Source: Mycobacterium marinum (GTDB lineage Bacteria > Actinomycetota > Actinomycetes > Mycobacteriales > Mycobacteriaceae). From it: a DNA stretch of 64,000 nt. Where the stretch lies: assembly GCF_003391395.1 (NCBI RefSeq), contig NZ_CP024190.1:2418001-2482000 (forward strand), in the 5' to 3' direction. The notes beneath the pieces are model-generated. The model saw nothing but the letters and a program-made list of their open reading frames with translations, searched no databases and was not told the DNA's origin. This document shows positions 39,729 through 48,642 of this stretch, piece by piece (the stretch's first letter is position 1; every line of letters begins with the position of its first letter). The translations under genes and the position numbers were made by a program.

Positions 39729-42560
39729 ATGAAGCGATACAGCACCCGCCCGCGACGACTTCGTGTCTCCGCGCTGGCCGCGGTAGCCAACCCGTCATAC
39801 GCACGTGTTGATACGTGGAACCTGCTCGACGACGCGTGCTGTCACCTCGCCGAGGTCGACCTGGCCGGGATGGACATCACCCACGACATGGCGAAAGTGC
39901 GGCGGCTGATGGACCGCATCGGCGCCTACGAACGGTATTGGCTTTATCCGGGCGCGCAGAACCTGGCAAATTTTCGCGCACACCTGGAAAGCAAGTCCAC
40001 GGTGCGGCTCAAAGAAGAGGTCTCCCTGGCGGTCCGTCTGCTGGGTGAATATGGTGACCGCACAGCACTTTTCGATACTTCGGCGCCGCTGGCCGAGCAG
40101 GAACTGGTGGCCCAGGCCAAGCAGCAGCAGTTCTACACCGTGCTGGTCGCCGATGATGCGCCCACATCGGCGCCCGACTCGTTGGCCGAGCACCTTCGGG
40201 CATTGCACAATCCGTCTGACGACGTCCAGTTCGAAGTCCTGCTCGCCCCGAGTGTCGAGGACGCGATCACCGCGGTCGCACTCAACGGCGAGATACAGGC
40301 CGCAATCATCCGGCACGACCTGCCACTTCGGTCCCGGGACCGGCTGCCGCTGATGAACGCACTGCTGGGGGCCAACGATGACGTGGTTGCCCCCGATAGC
40401 CCGCACGACTGGATCGAATGTGGGGAATGGATCAGGGAGCTGCGCCCGCACATCGACCTCTACCTGCTCACCGACGAGTCGATCGCAGCCGGGGCCGAGG
40501 ACGATCCGGACGTATACGACCGGACTTTCTACCGGCTCAACGATGTCACCGATCTGCACAGTACGGTGCTGGCCGGACTACGGAACCGGTTCGCCACACC
40601 GTTTTTCGATGCTCTGCGGGCCTACGCCGCGGCTCCGGTAGGCCAGTTCCACGCGCTTCCGGTGGCGCGCGGCGCCAGCATCTTCAACTCCAAGTCGCTG
40701 CAGGACATGGGGGAGTTCTACGGCCGCAACATCTTCATGGCCGAGACGTCGACCACGTCGGGCGGTCTGGATTCGCTGCTGGACCCGCACGGCAACATCA
40801 AGAAGGCCATGGACAAGGCCGCCAGTACCTGGAACGCCGACCACACCTATTTCGTCACCAACGGCACCTCGACCGCGAACAAGATTGTCGTGCAGTCCCT
40901 CACCCGACCGGGCGACATCGTGCTGATCGACCGCAACTGTCACAAGTCGCACCACTACGGCCTGGTGCTCGCCGGTGCCTACCCGCTGTATCTGGACGCC
41001 TATCCGCTGCCCCCGTTCGCCATCTATGGGGCGGTATCGCTGCACACGATCAAGCAGGTGCTGCTCGACCTGGAGGCGGCCGGACAGCTGCACAAGGTGC
41101 GCATGCTGCTGTTGACCAACTGCACCTTCGACGGCGTCGTCTACAACCCGCGGCTGGTCATGGAGGAGGTGCTGGCGATCAAGCCGGATATCTGTTTCCT
41201 CTGGGACGAGGCTTGGTACGCGTTTGCCACCGCGGTCCCATGGGCCCGGCAGCGCACCGCGATGGTGTCCGCGGAGTACCTCGAATCAATGTTGGCCTCT
41301 GACGAATACGGCGCCGTATACGAGAAGTGGCGCGCCTCCATGCAAGGGATTCCGCGGTCGCAGTGGGCCGAGCACCGATTGCTGCCGGATCCGAAACGGG
41401 CACGGGTGCGCGTCTACGCCACGCACTCCACCCACAAGTCGCTCTCGGCGCTGCGGCAGGCATCGATGATCCACGTCCGTGACCAGGACTTCAACGCCCT
41501 GACCCGCGACGCGTTCGGCGAGGCGTTTTTGACTCACACCTCGACCTCGCCCAACCAGCAACTGCTGGCCTCGCTGGACCTGGCGCGCCGCCAGGTCGAT
41601 ATCGAGGGATTCCAATTGGTCCGGCAGGTCTACGACATGGCGCTGGTGTTTCGGCACCGTGTTCGTAAAGACCGCCTGATCAGCAAGTGGTTCCGCATTC
41701 TCGACGAAGCCGATCTGGTTCCCGAGGAGTTCCGGGCCTCATCGGTCAGCTCCTACCGCCAAGTCAGACAGGGAGCTCTGGCCGAGTGGAACGAGGCATG
41801 GCGATCGGATCAGTTCGTGCTGGACGCCACCCGGGTCACCCTGTTCATCGGGAGCACCGGGATGAACGGATACGACTTCCGCGAGAAGATCTTGATGGAG
41901 CGATTCGGGATCCAGATCAACAAGACGTCGATCAACAGTGTGCTGCTGATCTTCACCATCGGAGTGACCTGGTCGAGCGTTCACTACCTGCTCGACGTGT
42001 TGCGCCGGATCGCCACGGACTTCGATCGGAGCCAGCGGGCGGCCAGCGCGGCCGACTGGGCGCTGCATGAGCGTCGCGTTGAGGAGATCACCCAGGACTT
42101 GCCGCATCTGCCCGACTTCAGCGAGTTCGACATTGCGTTCCGCCCCGATGATGCGAGCAGTTTCGGCGACATGCGGTCGGCCTTCTACGCCGGCTATGAC
42201 GAATCCGACCGCGAGTACGTCCAGATCGGCATGGCCGGGCGCCGCCTGGCCGAGGGCAGAACATTGGTCTCCACCACATTCGTCGTGCCTTACCCTCCGG
42301 GCTTCCCGGTGCTGGTCCCGGGCCAGGTGGTGTCCAAAGAGATCGTCTACTTCCTGGCTCAGCTCGACGTCAAAGAAATCCATGGCTACAACCACGAACT
42401 CGGGTTGTCGGTGTTCACCGACGTCGCGCTGAAACGGATGGAGGCGGCTCGCAATGTGATCGCCTCGGCGGGCGCGGAGCTGCCGGCCTTCGAGCTTGCG
42501 CCGGCTTCTTCGGTTGTCAACGGTGACGGTGTGCTTCAGGCCGTCGCCGACGACGCCTGA
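39729..42560 (+). CDS. Orn/Lys/Arg decarboxylase-like PLP enzyme, Rv2531c-like
   Basis: This 943-residue fold-type I PLP protein resembles bacterial inducible basic-amino-acid decarboxylases. The N-terminal 300 residues form a wing/response-regulator-like part. The core has TYFVTNGTSTANKIVVQSL, DRNCHKSHHYGLVLAG, FLWDEAWYAF and the PLP lysine in HSTHKSLSALRQAS. The C-terminal domain follows (VPYPPGFPVLVPGQVV). The substrate is not assigned. The start MKRYSTRPRRLRVSALAAV at 39729 matches the conserved N-terminus; an extension to 39657 is not conserved. It marks the end of the Rv25xx-like block here. Confidence 0.85.
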   Translation: MKRYSTRPRRLRVSALAAVANPSYARVDTWNLLDDACCHLAEVDLAGMDITHDMAKVRRLMDRIGAYERYWLYPGAQNLANFRAHLESKSTVRLKEEVSLAVRLLGEYGDRTALFDTSAPLAEQELVAQAKQQQFYTVLVADDAPTSAPDSLAEHLRALHNPSDDVQFEVLLAPSVEDAITAVALNGEIQAAIIRHDLPLRSRDRLPLMNALLGANDDVVAPDSPHDWIECGEWIRELRPHIDLYLLTDESIAAGAEDDPDVYDRTFYRLNDVTDLHSTVLAGLRNRFATPFFDALRAYAAAPVGQFHALPVARGASIFNSKSLQDMGEFYGRNIFMAETSTTSGGLDSLLDPHGNIKKAMDKAASTWNADHTYFVTNGTSTANKIVVQSLTRPGDIVLIDRNCHKSHHYGLVLAGAYPLYLDAYPLPPFAIYGAVSLHTIKQVLLDLEAAGQLHKVRMLLLTNCTFDGVVYNPRLVMEEVLAIKPDICFLWDEAWYAFATAVPWARQRTAMVSAEYLESMLASDEYGAVYEKWRASMQGIPRSQWAEHRLLPDPKRARVRVYATHSTHKSLSALRQASMIHVRDQDFNALTRDAFGEAFLTHTSTSPNQQLLASLDLARRQVDIEGFQLVRQVYDMALVFRHRVRKDRLISKWFRILDEADLVPEEFRASSVSSYRQVRQGALAEWNEAWRSDQFVLDATRVTLFIGSTGMNGYDFREKILMERFGIQINKTSINSVLLIFTIGVTWSSVHYLLDVLRRIATDFDRSQRAASAADWALHERRVEEITQDLPHLPDFSEFDIAFRPDDASSFGDMRSAFYAGYDESDREYVQIGMAGRRLAEGRTLVSTTFVVPYPPGFPVLVPGQVVSKEIVYFLAQLDVKEIHGYNHELGLSVFTDVALKRMEAARNVIASAGAELPAFELAPASSVVNGDGVLQAVADDA

Positions 42561-42565
42561 CGCAG

Positions 42566-43786
42566 CTAGGGCAGCCGCGGATACCGGGGCAGCTCGATGG
42601 ACTCGGCGATGGTGAACCACTTTCTTTCGGCGAAGAAGCGAAACGGCCAGCGCTGCATGTACTTCATCGCCGCAGCGTTTGACCGGATCTCGGACTCCGA
42701 CATCGGCAGAAAGCGATCGATGCTGTTCGGCAGGTCCTGACAGTTGGCTACATACGGCCGCAGCACGGTCTCGTAGCGGGCCAACGCGGCCGCCAGCGCG
42801 GCCTCGTCGATGCCGTCGCCGTGGGCCGGGCCCAACTCGCCGGCCAGCACGTATGCACCCACCAGCGCCAGGCTGGTGCCCATGCCGCTCAGCGGCGATG
42901 CGCAGTAGCCGGCGTCGCCGACCAGCGTGACCCGTCCGCGTGACCACGCGTCCAGATGAATCTGGACGATCGCGTCCAGGTAGAAGTCATCGGCCTCGCG
43001 CGCCGCGGCGATCAGCGCGTCGGATTGCCAGCCGGCACCGGCGAAGCGGGCGGCGAGCAGATCGCGTTGGGCGTCCAGGTCGCCACGGTCGTAGCGGATC
43101 GGAGCGGAGCGAAATGCCAGTCCGGCCTTGGCTGTCGCGGGATCGTGCGACGGGCGCATCGACGCGTTGAGCCCTCCGGGGGCCTGGTACATCAGGTACC
43201 AGCCGTTGAGGCCGACCGTGTCGGGTGCGCTGAACCAGGCGTTGTAGCCGCCCAGCGGCCGGGCGAACTGCTCTTCGGGGCCAAAGGCCAGCCGCCGGAC
43301 ACCCGAGTGCGGACCGTCGGCGCCGACCACCAGATCCGCCCGCACCGTCGTCCCGTCGGACAGCCTCGCCTGGACCGCGTCGCCCGACGGTGCCAGATCG
43401 GTGATGCGGGTACCGAATCGGTAGTCGGTGCCGGCGGCGGTGGCCCGGTAGAGCACCGCGGCCAGGTCACCGCGCAGAATCTCGAGCTCGCTGACCGGTC
43501 CGTTGCCGTGGAAGGCCTCAACCGGCATCTCGGCGCGGCGCCGGCCGTCCGCCCGTATCCAGGCGATGCCGCGCTGGCGCAGGCTGCGCTGGCGCATCTG
43601 CTCCAGCAGTCCCATCCGTTCGATGACCAGCCGTCCGGCCCCCCGCAAGTCGACGGTCTGACCGCCCGGGCGGATGTCGTCGGCGAGTTCGGTCACCACC
43701 ACCTGGTATCCGCTGTGGGTGAGCCAGAATGCCAGCGCCGGGCCGGCGATCCCCGCGCCGCTGATCAGGACGATCGGCTTCGCCAT
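42566..43786 (-). CDS. FAD-dependent monooxygenase (PHBH/TetX-like)
   Basis: This 406-residue group A flavoprotein monooxygenase has the dinucleotide motif ISGAGIAGPALAFWL at the N-terminus, a conserved Arg near LEILRGDLAAVLY, the DG-type motif VVGADGPHSGVRR and the GD motif LVGDAGYCASPLSGMGTSLA then L. Relatives hydroxylate aromatic or tetracycline-like substrates; the substrate is unknown. It is the third gene of a minus-strand run (serine hydrolase, GNAT, monooxygenase), 45 bp after the GNAT gene. Confidence 0.87.
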   Translation of the reverse strand: MAKPIVLISGAGIAGPALAFWLTHSGYQVVVTELADDIRPGGQTVDLRGAGRLVIERMGLLEQMRQRSLRQRGIAWIRADGRRRAEMPVEAFHGNGPVSELEILRGDLAAVLYRATAAGTDYRFGTRITDLAPSGDAVQARLSDGTTVRADLVVGADGPHSGVRRLAFGPEEQFARPLGGYNAWFSAPDTVGLNGWYLMYQAPGGLNASMRPSHDPATAKAGLAFRSAPIRYDRGDLDAQRDLLAARFAGAGWQSDALIAAAREADDFYLDAIVQIHLDAWSRGRVTLVGDAGYCASPLSGMGTSLALVGAYVLAGELGPAHGDGIDEAALAAALARYETVLRPYVANCQDLPNSIDRFLPMSESEIRSNAAAMKYMQRWPFRFFAERKWFTIAESIELPRYPRLP

Positions 43787-43831
43787 GGGGCTCAGCCTAG
43801 GGCAGCGGCTCCAGTGGGTGCGAAGCTGTGC

Positions 43832-44404
43832 TCAGGGGGCAAACCGTGGCATCGGGGCGCGGTTGAGCCGCAGGATCCTGGTGTACAGCAGACTGTCGTT
43901 GGGTTCGGGACCCATGGTCGGATAGACGGCGTGACGGCAGAGTCGGGCCTCCAGGACGAACCCGGCGCGCTGCAGCAGCCGCGCCGACCGGGCGTTGTCG
44001 ACGTGGCATGTTGCCCAGACGCGGCATCCGGCGGCGTCGGCCGGCAGCCCGGCCAGCAACAGGCTCAGCGCCTCGGACATGAAACCCATGTCCCACCATT
44101 GCCGGCCCAGACAGTAGCCAACCTCGATCGAGCGGGGCGCGTCGCTTCGGCAGCTGATCAGGCCGACGATCTCGCCGCTGCCGTGTAGCGAGATCACCCA
44201 ATTGCGTTCGTAGCGGCTCCGGCTGAGCTGGTTGATCAGCACTCGGCGGGTTTCCGCCACGTTGCGGTGTGCTCTCCACAGCAGGAAGCGGGTGACTTCG
44301 GGATCTTTGGCGATCTTCTTGTATATCGGGCCGGCGTCGTCGAGTTTGGGTGGCCGCAGCAGCAGACGCCGGCTGTCCAGGTATCGAGGGGGGAAGTGGG
44401 TCAT
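43832..44404 (-). CDS. GNAT family N-acetyltransferase (RimJ-like)
   Basis: This 190-residue acetyltransferase has the typical LDSRRLLLRPPKLDDAGPIY start, the core strands NWVISLHGSGEIVGLI, the YCLGRQWWDMGFMSEAL acetyl-CoA region and CHVDNARSARLLQRAGFVLE. The substrate may be a protein N-terminus or a small molecule. It lies 15 bp downstream of the serine-hydrolase gene and before the monooxygenase gene. Confidence 0.85.
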   Translation of the reverse strand: MTHFPPRYLDSRRLLLRPPKLDDAGPIYKKIAKDPEVTRFLLWRAHRNVAETRRVLINQLSRSRYERNWVISLHGSGEIVGLISCRSDAPRSIEVGYCLGRQWWDMGFMSEALSLLLAGLPADAAGCRVWATCHVDNARSARLLQRAGFVLEARLCRHAVYPTMGPEPNDSLLYTRILRLNRAPMPRFAP

Positions 44405-44419
44405 CTCGACCTCGCGCCG

Positions 44420-45625
44420 CTACAGTCCGAGCGCGCGGTAGGTGCGCCGGACGAACCGGGGTTGTGCCGTGCGCAGCTTGGCCAGCCCCGGGTTGCCCGC
44501 GACCGCAGCCGCCGCGTTCACGGACAGGTCGGGACAATGCTGAATCAGATACAGCAGGATCAGGTCGGCGCCAGGATCGGCCTGCCACCAGGTCCCGTAG
44601 GCACCGGGCCAGCTGAAGGTGCCAAGCCCGCCCGGGCCGAACAGTGGAGTGGACTGAGCCGGGTCGGTCACCACCGACAGGTTCAGCCCGAACCCGCGGC
44701 CCACCCAGAAGGGCGCCCCGAGAAAGTTGTGTCGCTTGTGCTCGTCGCTGAGCCGGTCGGTGCGCATCAGCCGCACCGACTCCGGTGAGAGCACCCGAAC
44801 GCCGTCGATCGTCCCGTCGCCGAGCAGTAGCCGGACAAATCTCAGGTAGTCGTCGGCGGTTGACCACAATCCGCCGCCGGCGTTGCAGAACGACGGAGGC
44901 CGCACGTGCGGTGGGCCCATGACGTCGTGCCGTAGCTGGTCCAGCTCGTCGAGGCGGTACATGGTTGCGGCGCGGCGCTGGGCCTGTGTCGACACGAAGA
45001 AGCCGGTGTCGGTCATGCCGGCCGGGCCCAGTATTCGCTCGTCGAGCACCTGGTAGAAAGGCTTGTCGTCGATGCGGGACATGATGACGCCGAGCAGATC
45101 GATGGCGTGGCTGTAGGTGACCCGCTCGCCGGGCTGGTGCACCAGTGGCAGCGCGGCGAGTTCGGCCAGCCAGGCGTCGGAACCATGACCAAATGGCAAT
45201 CGCATGTACGCCCGCGAAATGTCCCCGGACACCGAAAAACTGTAGGCCAGCCCGCTGGTGTGAGTCAGCAGGTCCTCGATGAGGATCGGCCGTCGGGTGG
45301 GGTGCGTGCGGTCCAACGGGCCGTGCGGGTCGTCAAGCACCCGGATGTCGCGCAACTCGGGCGCCCAGCGTGTGATCGGGTCACGCAGGGCCATTTTGCC
45401 CTCGTCGACCATGCTCATGGCCGCGGCAACGGTGACGGGTTTGGTCATGGACGCGATGCGAAACAGCGTGTCGCGCTGCATCGGCAGGCCCGCCTCGACG
45501 TCTCGGTAGCCGATTTCGTTGACCTGCAGTACTTCTCCGTGCTGCCAAACCACGGTCACTGCGCCGGAGAGCAATCCGGCATCGCAGACCTCGCGGATAT
45601 CAGCCTGGTTGGCGTCGAGATTCAC
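44420..45625 (-). CDS. Beta-lactamase-family serine hydrolase, Rv1367c-like
   Basis: This 401-residue class C/esterase-type penicillin-binding-protein homologue has the SxxK nucleophile motif SMTK (in FRIASMTKPVTVAAAM), the Tyr motif YSH (GERVTYSHAIDLLG) and a late FGPGGLGTFSWPGAYGTWW segment. It has no signal peptide, so it is probably cytoplasmic, perhaps an esterase for lipids. GTG at 45625 (reading VNLDANQADI) matches the start recalled for Rv1367c; longer readings to 45742 are not conserved. It is the first gene of the three-gene minus-strand run and divergent from lprF. Confidence 0.87.
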   Translation of the reverse strand: MNLDANQADIREVCDAGLLSGAVTVVWQHGEVLQVNEIGYRDVEAGLPMQRDTLFRIASMTKPVTVAAAMSMVDEGKMALRDPITRWAPELRDIRVLDDPHGPLDRTHPTRRPILIEDLLTHTSGLAYSFSVSGDISRAYMRLPFGHGSDAWLAELAALPLVHQPGERVTYSHAIDLLGVIMSRIDDKPFYQVLDERILGPAGMTDTGFFVSTQAQRRAATMYRLDELDQLRHDVMGPPHVRPPSFCNAGGGLWSTADDYLRFVRLLLGDGTIDGVRVLSPESVRLMRTDRLSDEHKRHNFLGAPFWVGRGFGLNLSVVTDPAQSTPLFGPGGLGTFSWPGAYGTWWQADPGADLILLYLIQHCPDLSVNAAAAVAGNPGLAKLRTAQPRFVRRTYRALGL

Positions 45626-46033
45626 CGGATTGAGGTTAGCCGCTGGCGGTCGGCGGGTCAGGCGGCGGCCGTCCGATGGTTTGCGTTCGCCGGCGAACCA
45701 CGCCGCGCGTGGACCGCGCCAACGAGGTCGGGCAACGCCCACGGCTTCGCGGTGGTGCCGGATTGATTGCTAGTTCTGCGAAAGGCTTTCTCGGTCAGTG
45801 GTCGCGTGTTACTGTCGCGCTCTCCGGCAAATGTGATCTGGGGAACATGCTGTGAGGGCAATGGCGCGCGAATGACTGCAGTGTTGTTGCTGGTGAACCA
45901 GGGTGCGGGGTGCAGTCACCAAGACCCGCCACCATGGACGGGGCCGAACTGGCTGGCGCTGTCCATGTGCTACGACGAGGGTAGCGACCCGCTGCTCATT
46001 ACCACCGGTCGGATAACTCAGCAAAGGTTGGCC
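45626..46033. other. Intergenic region upstream of lprF
   Basis: This stretch of about 400 bases separates the divergent serine-hydrolase and lprF genes. Open frames that cross it (for example in frame upstream of lprF) lack start signals and conserved sequence. A partial tRNA-like complementarity at 45757-45828 was examined and rejected. It presumably holds both promoters, but I cannot identify them. Confidence 0.5.
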
Positions 46034-46912
46034 ATGAATGGCTTGATCTCCCAAGCGCACACCTCCCACCGACTTCTCTCCCGTCCCTGCCGTCGATTCT
46101 CGACCCCGACGTCCGTCGCAATCCTGTTTGCGACGGCACTTGTCGCAACGGTCATGACCGGGTGCGGGCACAAATCCACAACGGCAACCTCGCAAACCCC
46201 AGGGGCGTCGGGAACCTCTGCCACCACGGCGACATCCGGGGCCACGGGCGCCCCATCACCACAAGCCCAGCAGATCTTGCAAGACAGTTCCAAGGCGACC
46301 AAGGGCCTGCATTCGGTTCACGTCGCGGTGAACGTCACCGATCTACCGAAGCTGCCGTTCGAAAGTGTGAATGCCGACGTGACCAATCAGCCGCAGGGCA
46401 ACGGCCAGGCGGTAGGCAATGCCAAGGTCCGGATGCAGCCGGATGCTCCGGCCGTCGCGACCGACTTCCTGGTCACGAACAAGACCATGTACACCAAGAA
46501 CGGCGAGACCTACACGTCGGTCGGTCCGGCCCAGAGGATCTACGACCCGGGCATCATCCTGGATAAGGACCGTGGCCTGGGTGCGGTGATCGCACAGGTG
46601 CAGAACCCGAAGATCGAAGGAAGCGAAACGGTCGACGGCATGGCAACCGTCAAGGTGTCGGGCACCATCGACGGCGCGGTGATCGATCCGATCGTGCCTC
46701 AGTTGGGTAAGGACGGGGGGACGATGCCGATCACCCTGTGGATCGTTGACACCAGTGCCCAGGCTCCGGCGAGCTCGACCGCCGAGTCGCCGGCACCGGA
46801 GCCGCCGGCGGCAAACCTGGTCCGGATGGTGGTCGACAAAGGCCAGGGCAACGTCGAGATAACCCTGTCCAACTGGGGTGTCCCGGTGACCATCCCCAAC
46901 CCGACGGGGTAA
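46034..46912 (+). CDS. lprF: Lipoprotein LprF (LprG/LppX family)
   Basis: This 292-residue protein has a lipoprotein signal peptide: hydrophobic core VAILFATALVATVMTGC, with the lipidated Cys in the lipobox MTGC. A Ser/Thr/Ala-rich linker follows, then an LprG/LppX-like lipid-carrier domain (SSKATKGLHSVHVAVNVTDL through MVVDKGQGNVEITLSNWG). Such proteins hold triacylated glycolipids on the way to the cell surface. ATG at 46034 follows an AAAGG site. The gene sits beside lipid-modifying enzymes. A very strong inverted repeat follows the stop. The counterpart is Rv1368. Confidence 0.88.
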   Translation: MNGLISQAHTSHRLLSRPCRRFSTPTSVAILFATALVATVMTGCGHKSTTATSQTPGASGTSATTATSGATGAPSPQAQQILQDSSKATKGLHSVHVAVNVTDLPKLPFESVNADVTNQPQGNGQAVGNAKVRMQPDAPAVATDFLVTNKTMYTKNGETYTSVGPAQRIYDPGIILDKDRGLGAVIAQVQNPKIEGSETVDGMATVKVSGTIDGAVIDPIVPQLGKDGGTMPITLWIVDTSAQAPASSTAESPAPEPPAANLVRMVVDKGQGNVEITLSNWGVPVTIPNPTG

Positions 46913-46936
46913 CACGGCAGCGGTGGACTTCGGATT

Positions 46937-46999
46937 GAGAACCGGCCCGGAAACGCAGCATGGGGGAAAGGGCTGCCGGTAGTTTCCGGGCCGGCTCTC
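46937..46999. terminator. Long inverted repeat after lprF
   Basis: The 18-base arms at 46937-46954 (GAGAACCGGCCCGGAAAC) and 46982-46999 (GTTTCCGGGCCGGCTCTC) pair with one mismatch. Inside, GCAGC (46955-46959) pairs with GCTGC (46972-46976). The structure begins 24 bases after the lprF stop and fits a strong terminator without a T tract. An insertion-sequence footprint is the alternative, since I recall IS6110 lying between these genes in H37Rv. Confidence 0.65.
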
Positions 47000-47178
47000 G
47001 TCGGTGGTTCGCCGTGCGGGCGCAACAGATCTGGTGCCGCGTCGTTGCAGACACCCCAGTTCCGCGATCCGGAATTCCGTTGAGAATCCTCCAAGGTCGT
47101 CGCTCCAGTATTGGGGTCACTTCGCCGGAAATGGCGATTAGCAGCCGATCTCACCCGACCACACCTGGAGGAATACGA

Positions 47179-48642
47179 ATGCCGAACGACCTCCCAGAAG
47201 TTCAGGAGCGCCCTGGGCTACGTCCTGCTCCTCCGCCCGGAGGGCCGCCGATGGCCGACGTATGGGTCTACAACGGAAGGGCCTACGACCTCAGCGATTG
47301 GATTTCCAAACACCCCGGCGGCGCCTTCTTCATCGGGCGGACCAAGAACCGCGACATCACCGCCATCATCGCCGCCTACCATCGCGACCCGGCCAAGATC
47401 GAGCGGATGCTGCAACGATATGCGTTGGGGCGCGACGCGACTCCCAGAGATATCCATCCCAAGCACAACGCGCCGGCGTTCTTGTTCAAAGACGATTTCA
47501 ACAGTTGGCGCGATACCCCCAAGTACCGCTTTGACGACCGGAACGACCTGATGCACCGCGTCAAAGCCCGGCTGAACGAGCCCGCGCTGGCCGCCCGGAT
47601 CAAGCGCATGGATCGACTTTTCAACATCGTTGTGGCGCTCCTGGCGGTTGCCTATTTCGCCGTGCAGGGTCTGCGATTGCTCGACACCCGATGGATGCCG
47701 TTGCCGGCCTTCGTGATCGCGATGGTGTTGTTGCGCAGCTCGCTTGCCGGCTTCGGTCACTACGCCTTGCACCGCGCCCAACGGGGCGTCAACAGGGTGC
47801 TCGGGAATAGCTTCGATATGAACTATGTGGCACTGGCTTTGGTGACCGCTGACGGACATACCCTGCTGCACCACCCGTACACGCAAAGCGATGTGGACAT
47901 CAAGAAGAACGTGTTCACCATGATGATGGGACTGCCCCGGTTGTATCGGATCCCGGTGCATACCATTCACAAGTTCGGCCACATGTTCACCGGCATGGCC
48001 ATTCGGATTGCCGACGTATGGAAAATCACCCGCAAGGTGGGTGTACAAGAGTCCTACGGAAGCTGGCGTGCGGCGCTGCCGCACTTCCTCGGCTCGTCGG
48101 GGGTGCGGCTGCTGTTGGTCACCGAGCTGGTGGTGTTCACCCTGGCGGGCGATTTTTGGGCCTGGGCCCTGCAATTCATCGTGACGCTGTGGGTCAGCAC
48201 CTTCTTGGTGGTCGCCAGCCACGAGTTCGAGGACGACTCGGCGGAGGGTGTCGAGCAGGGCGAGGACTGGGGTGTGGACCAAGTCGTGCACGCCAACGAC
48301 CTCACGGTGATCGGGAATCGCTACGTTGACTGCTTTTTGTCCGCGGGGTTGAGTTCGCACCGCGTTCATCACGTGCTGCCGTTCCAGCGCAGCGGATTTG
48401 CCAACATTGTCACCGAGGACGTGTTGCGGGAAGAGGCTGCAAGGTTCGGTGTCGAGTGGCTTGCGCCGAAGAGCTTCGTCGCGGACCGACTGCCCAAGCT
48501 CTGCCGTTCATATCTGTTGGCACCGTCCCGGCAGGCCAGGGAGCAAGGTTGGGGCCTGATCCGTGAGCATTGCTCACCCGCAGCCTGGAAAGCCAGCGCC
48601 AGCTACGTGGTCGCCGGCTTCGTCGGAATCGGGTCGGTATGA
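47179..48642 (+). CDS. Cytochrome b5 / fatty acid desaturase-like membrane protein, Rv1371-like
   Basis: This 487-residue protein begins with a cytochrome b5-like domain: VWVYNGRAYDLSDWISKHPG then G, whose HPGG carries a haem ligand, with a second His in AAYHRDP. A membrane desaturase domain follows with three histidine clusters: GHYALHRA, HTLLHHPY and SSHRVHHVLP. Fused b5-desaturases introduce double bonds into acyl chains. GGAGGA at 47167-47172 places the start at ATG 47179. It overlaps pks18 by 4 bp (ATGA), so lipid desaturation and polyketide synthesis are translationally coupled. Confidence 0.87.
   Translation: MPNDLPEVQERPGLRPAPPPGGPPMADVWVYNGRAYDLSDWISKHPGGAFFIGRTKNRDITAIIAAYHRDPAKIERMLQRYALGRDATPRDIHPKHNAPAFLFKDDFNSWRDTPKYRFDDRNDLMHRVKARLNEPALAARIKRMDRLFNIVVALLAVAYFAVQGLRLLDTRWMPLPAFVIAMVLLRSSLAGFGHYALHRAQRGVNRVLGNSFDMNYVALALVTADGHTLLHHPYTQSDVDIKKNVFTMMMGLPRLYRIPVHTIHKFGHMFTGMAIRIADVWKITRKVGVQESYGSWRAALPHFLGSSGVRLLLVTELVVFTLAGDFWAWALQFIVTLWVSTFLVVASHEFEDDSAEGVEQGEDWGVDQVVHANDLTVIGNRYVDCFLSAGLSSHRVHHVLPFQRSGFANIVTEDVLREEAARFGVEWLAPKSFVADRLPKLCRSYLLAPSRQAREQGWGLIREHCSPAAWKASASYVVAGFVGIGSV

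Noticed and set aside
45757..45828. tRNA-like acceptor complementarity (GCCGGA with TCCGGC, 72 bases apart)
   Set aside because: The expected T-loop reads GTTACTGTC instead of a GTTCRANYC pattern, one acceptor pair is mismatched and no sound D-arm or anticodon arm can be drawn. Chance is more likely.
47218..48372. Minus-strand open frame opposite the cytochrome b5-desaturase gene
   Set aside because: Its composition (His/Gln/Val-rich) mirrors the plus-strand codons and no motif is present.
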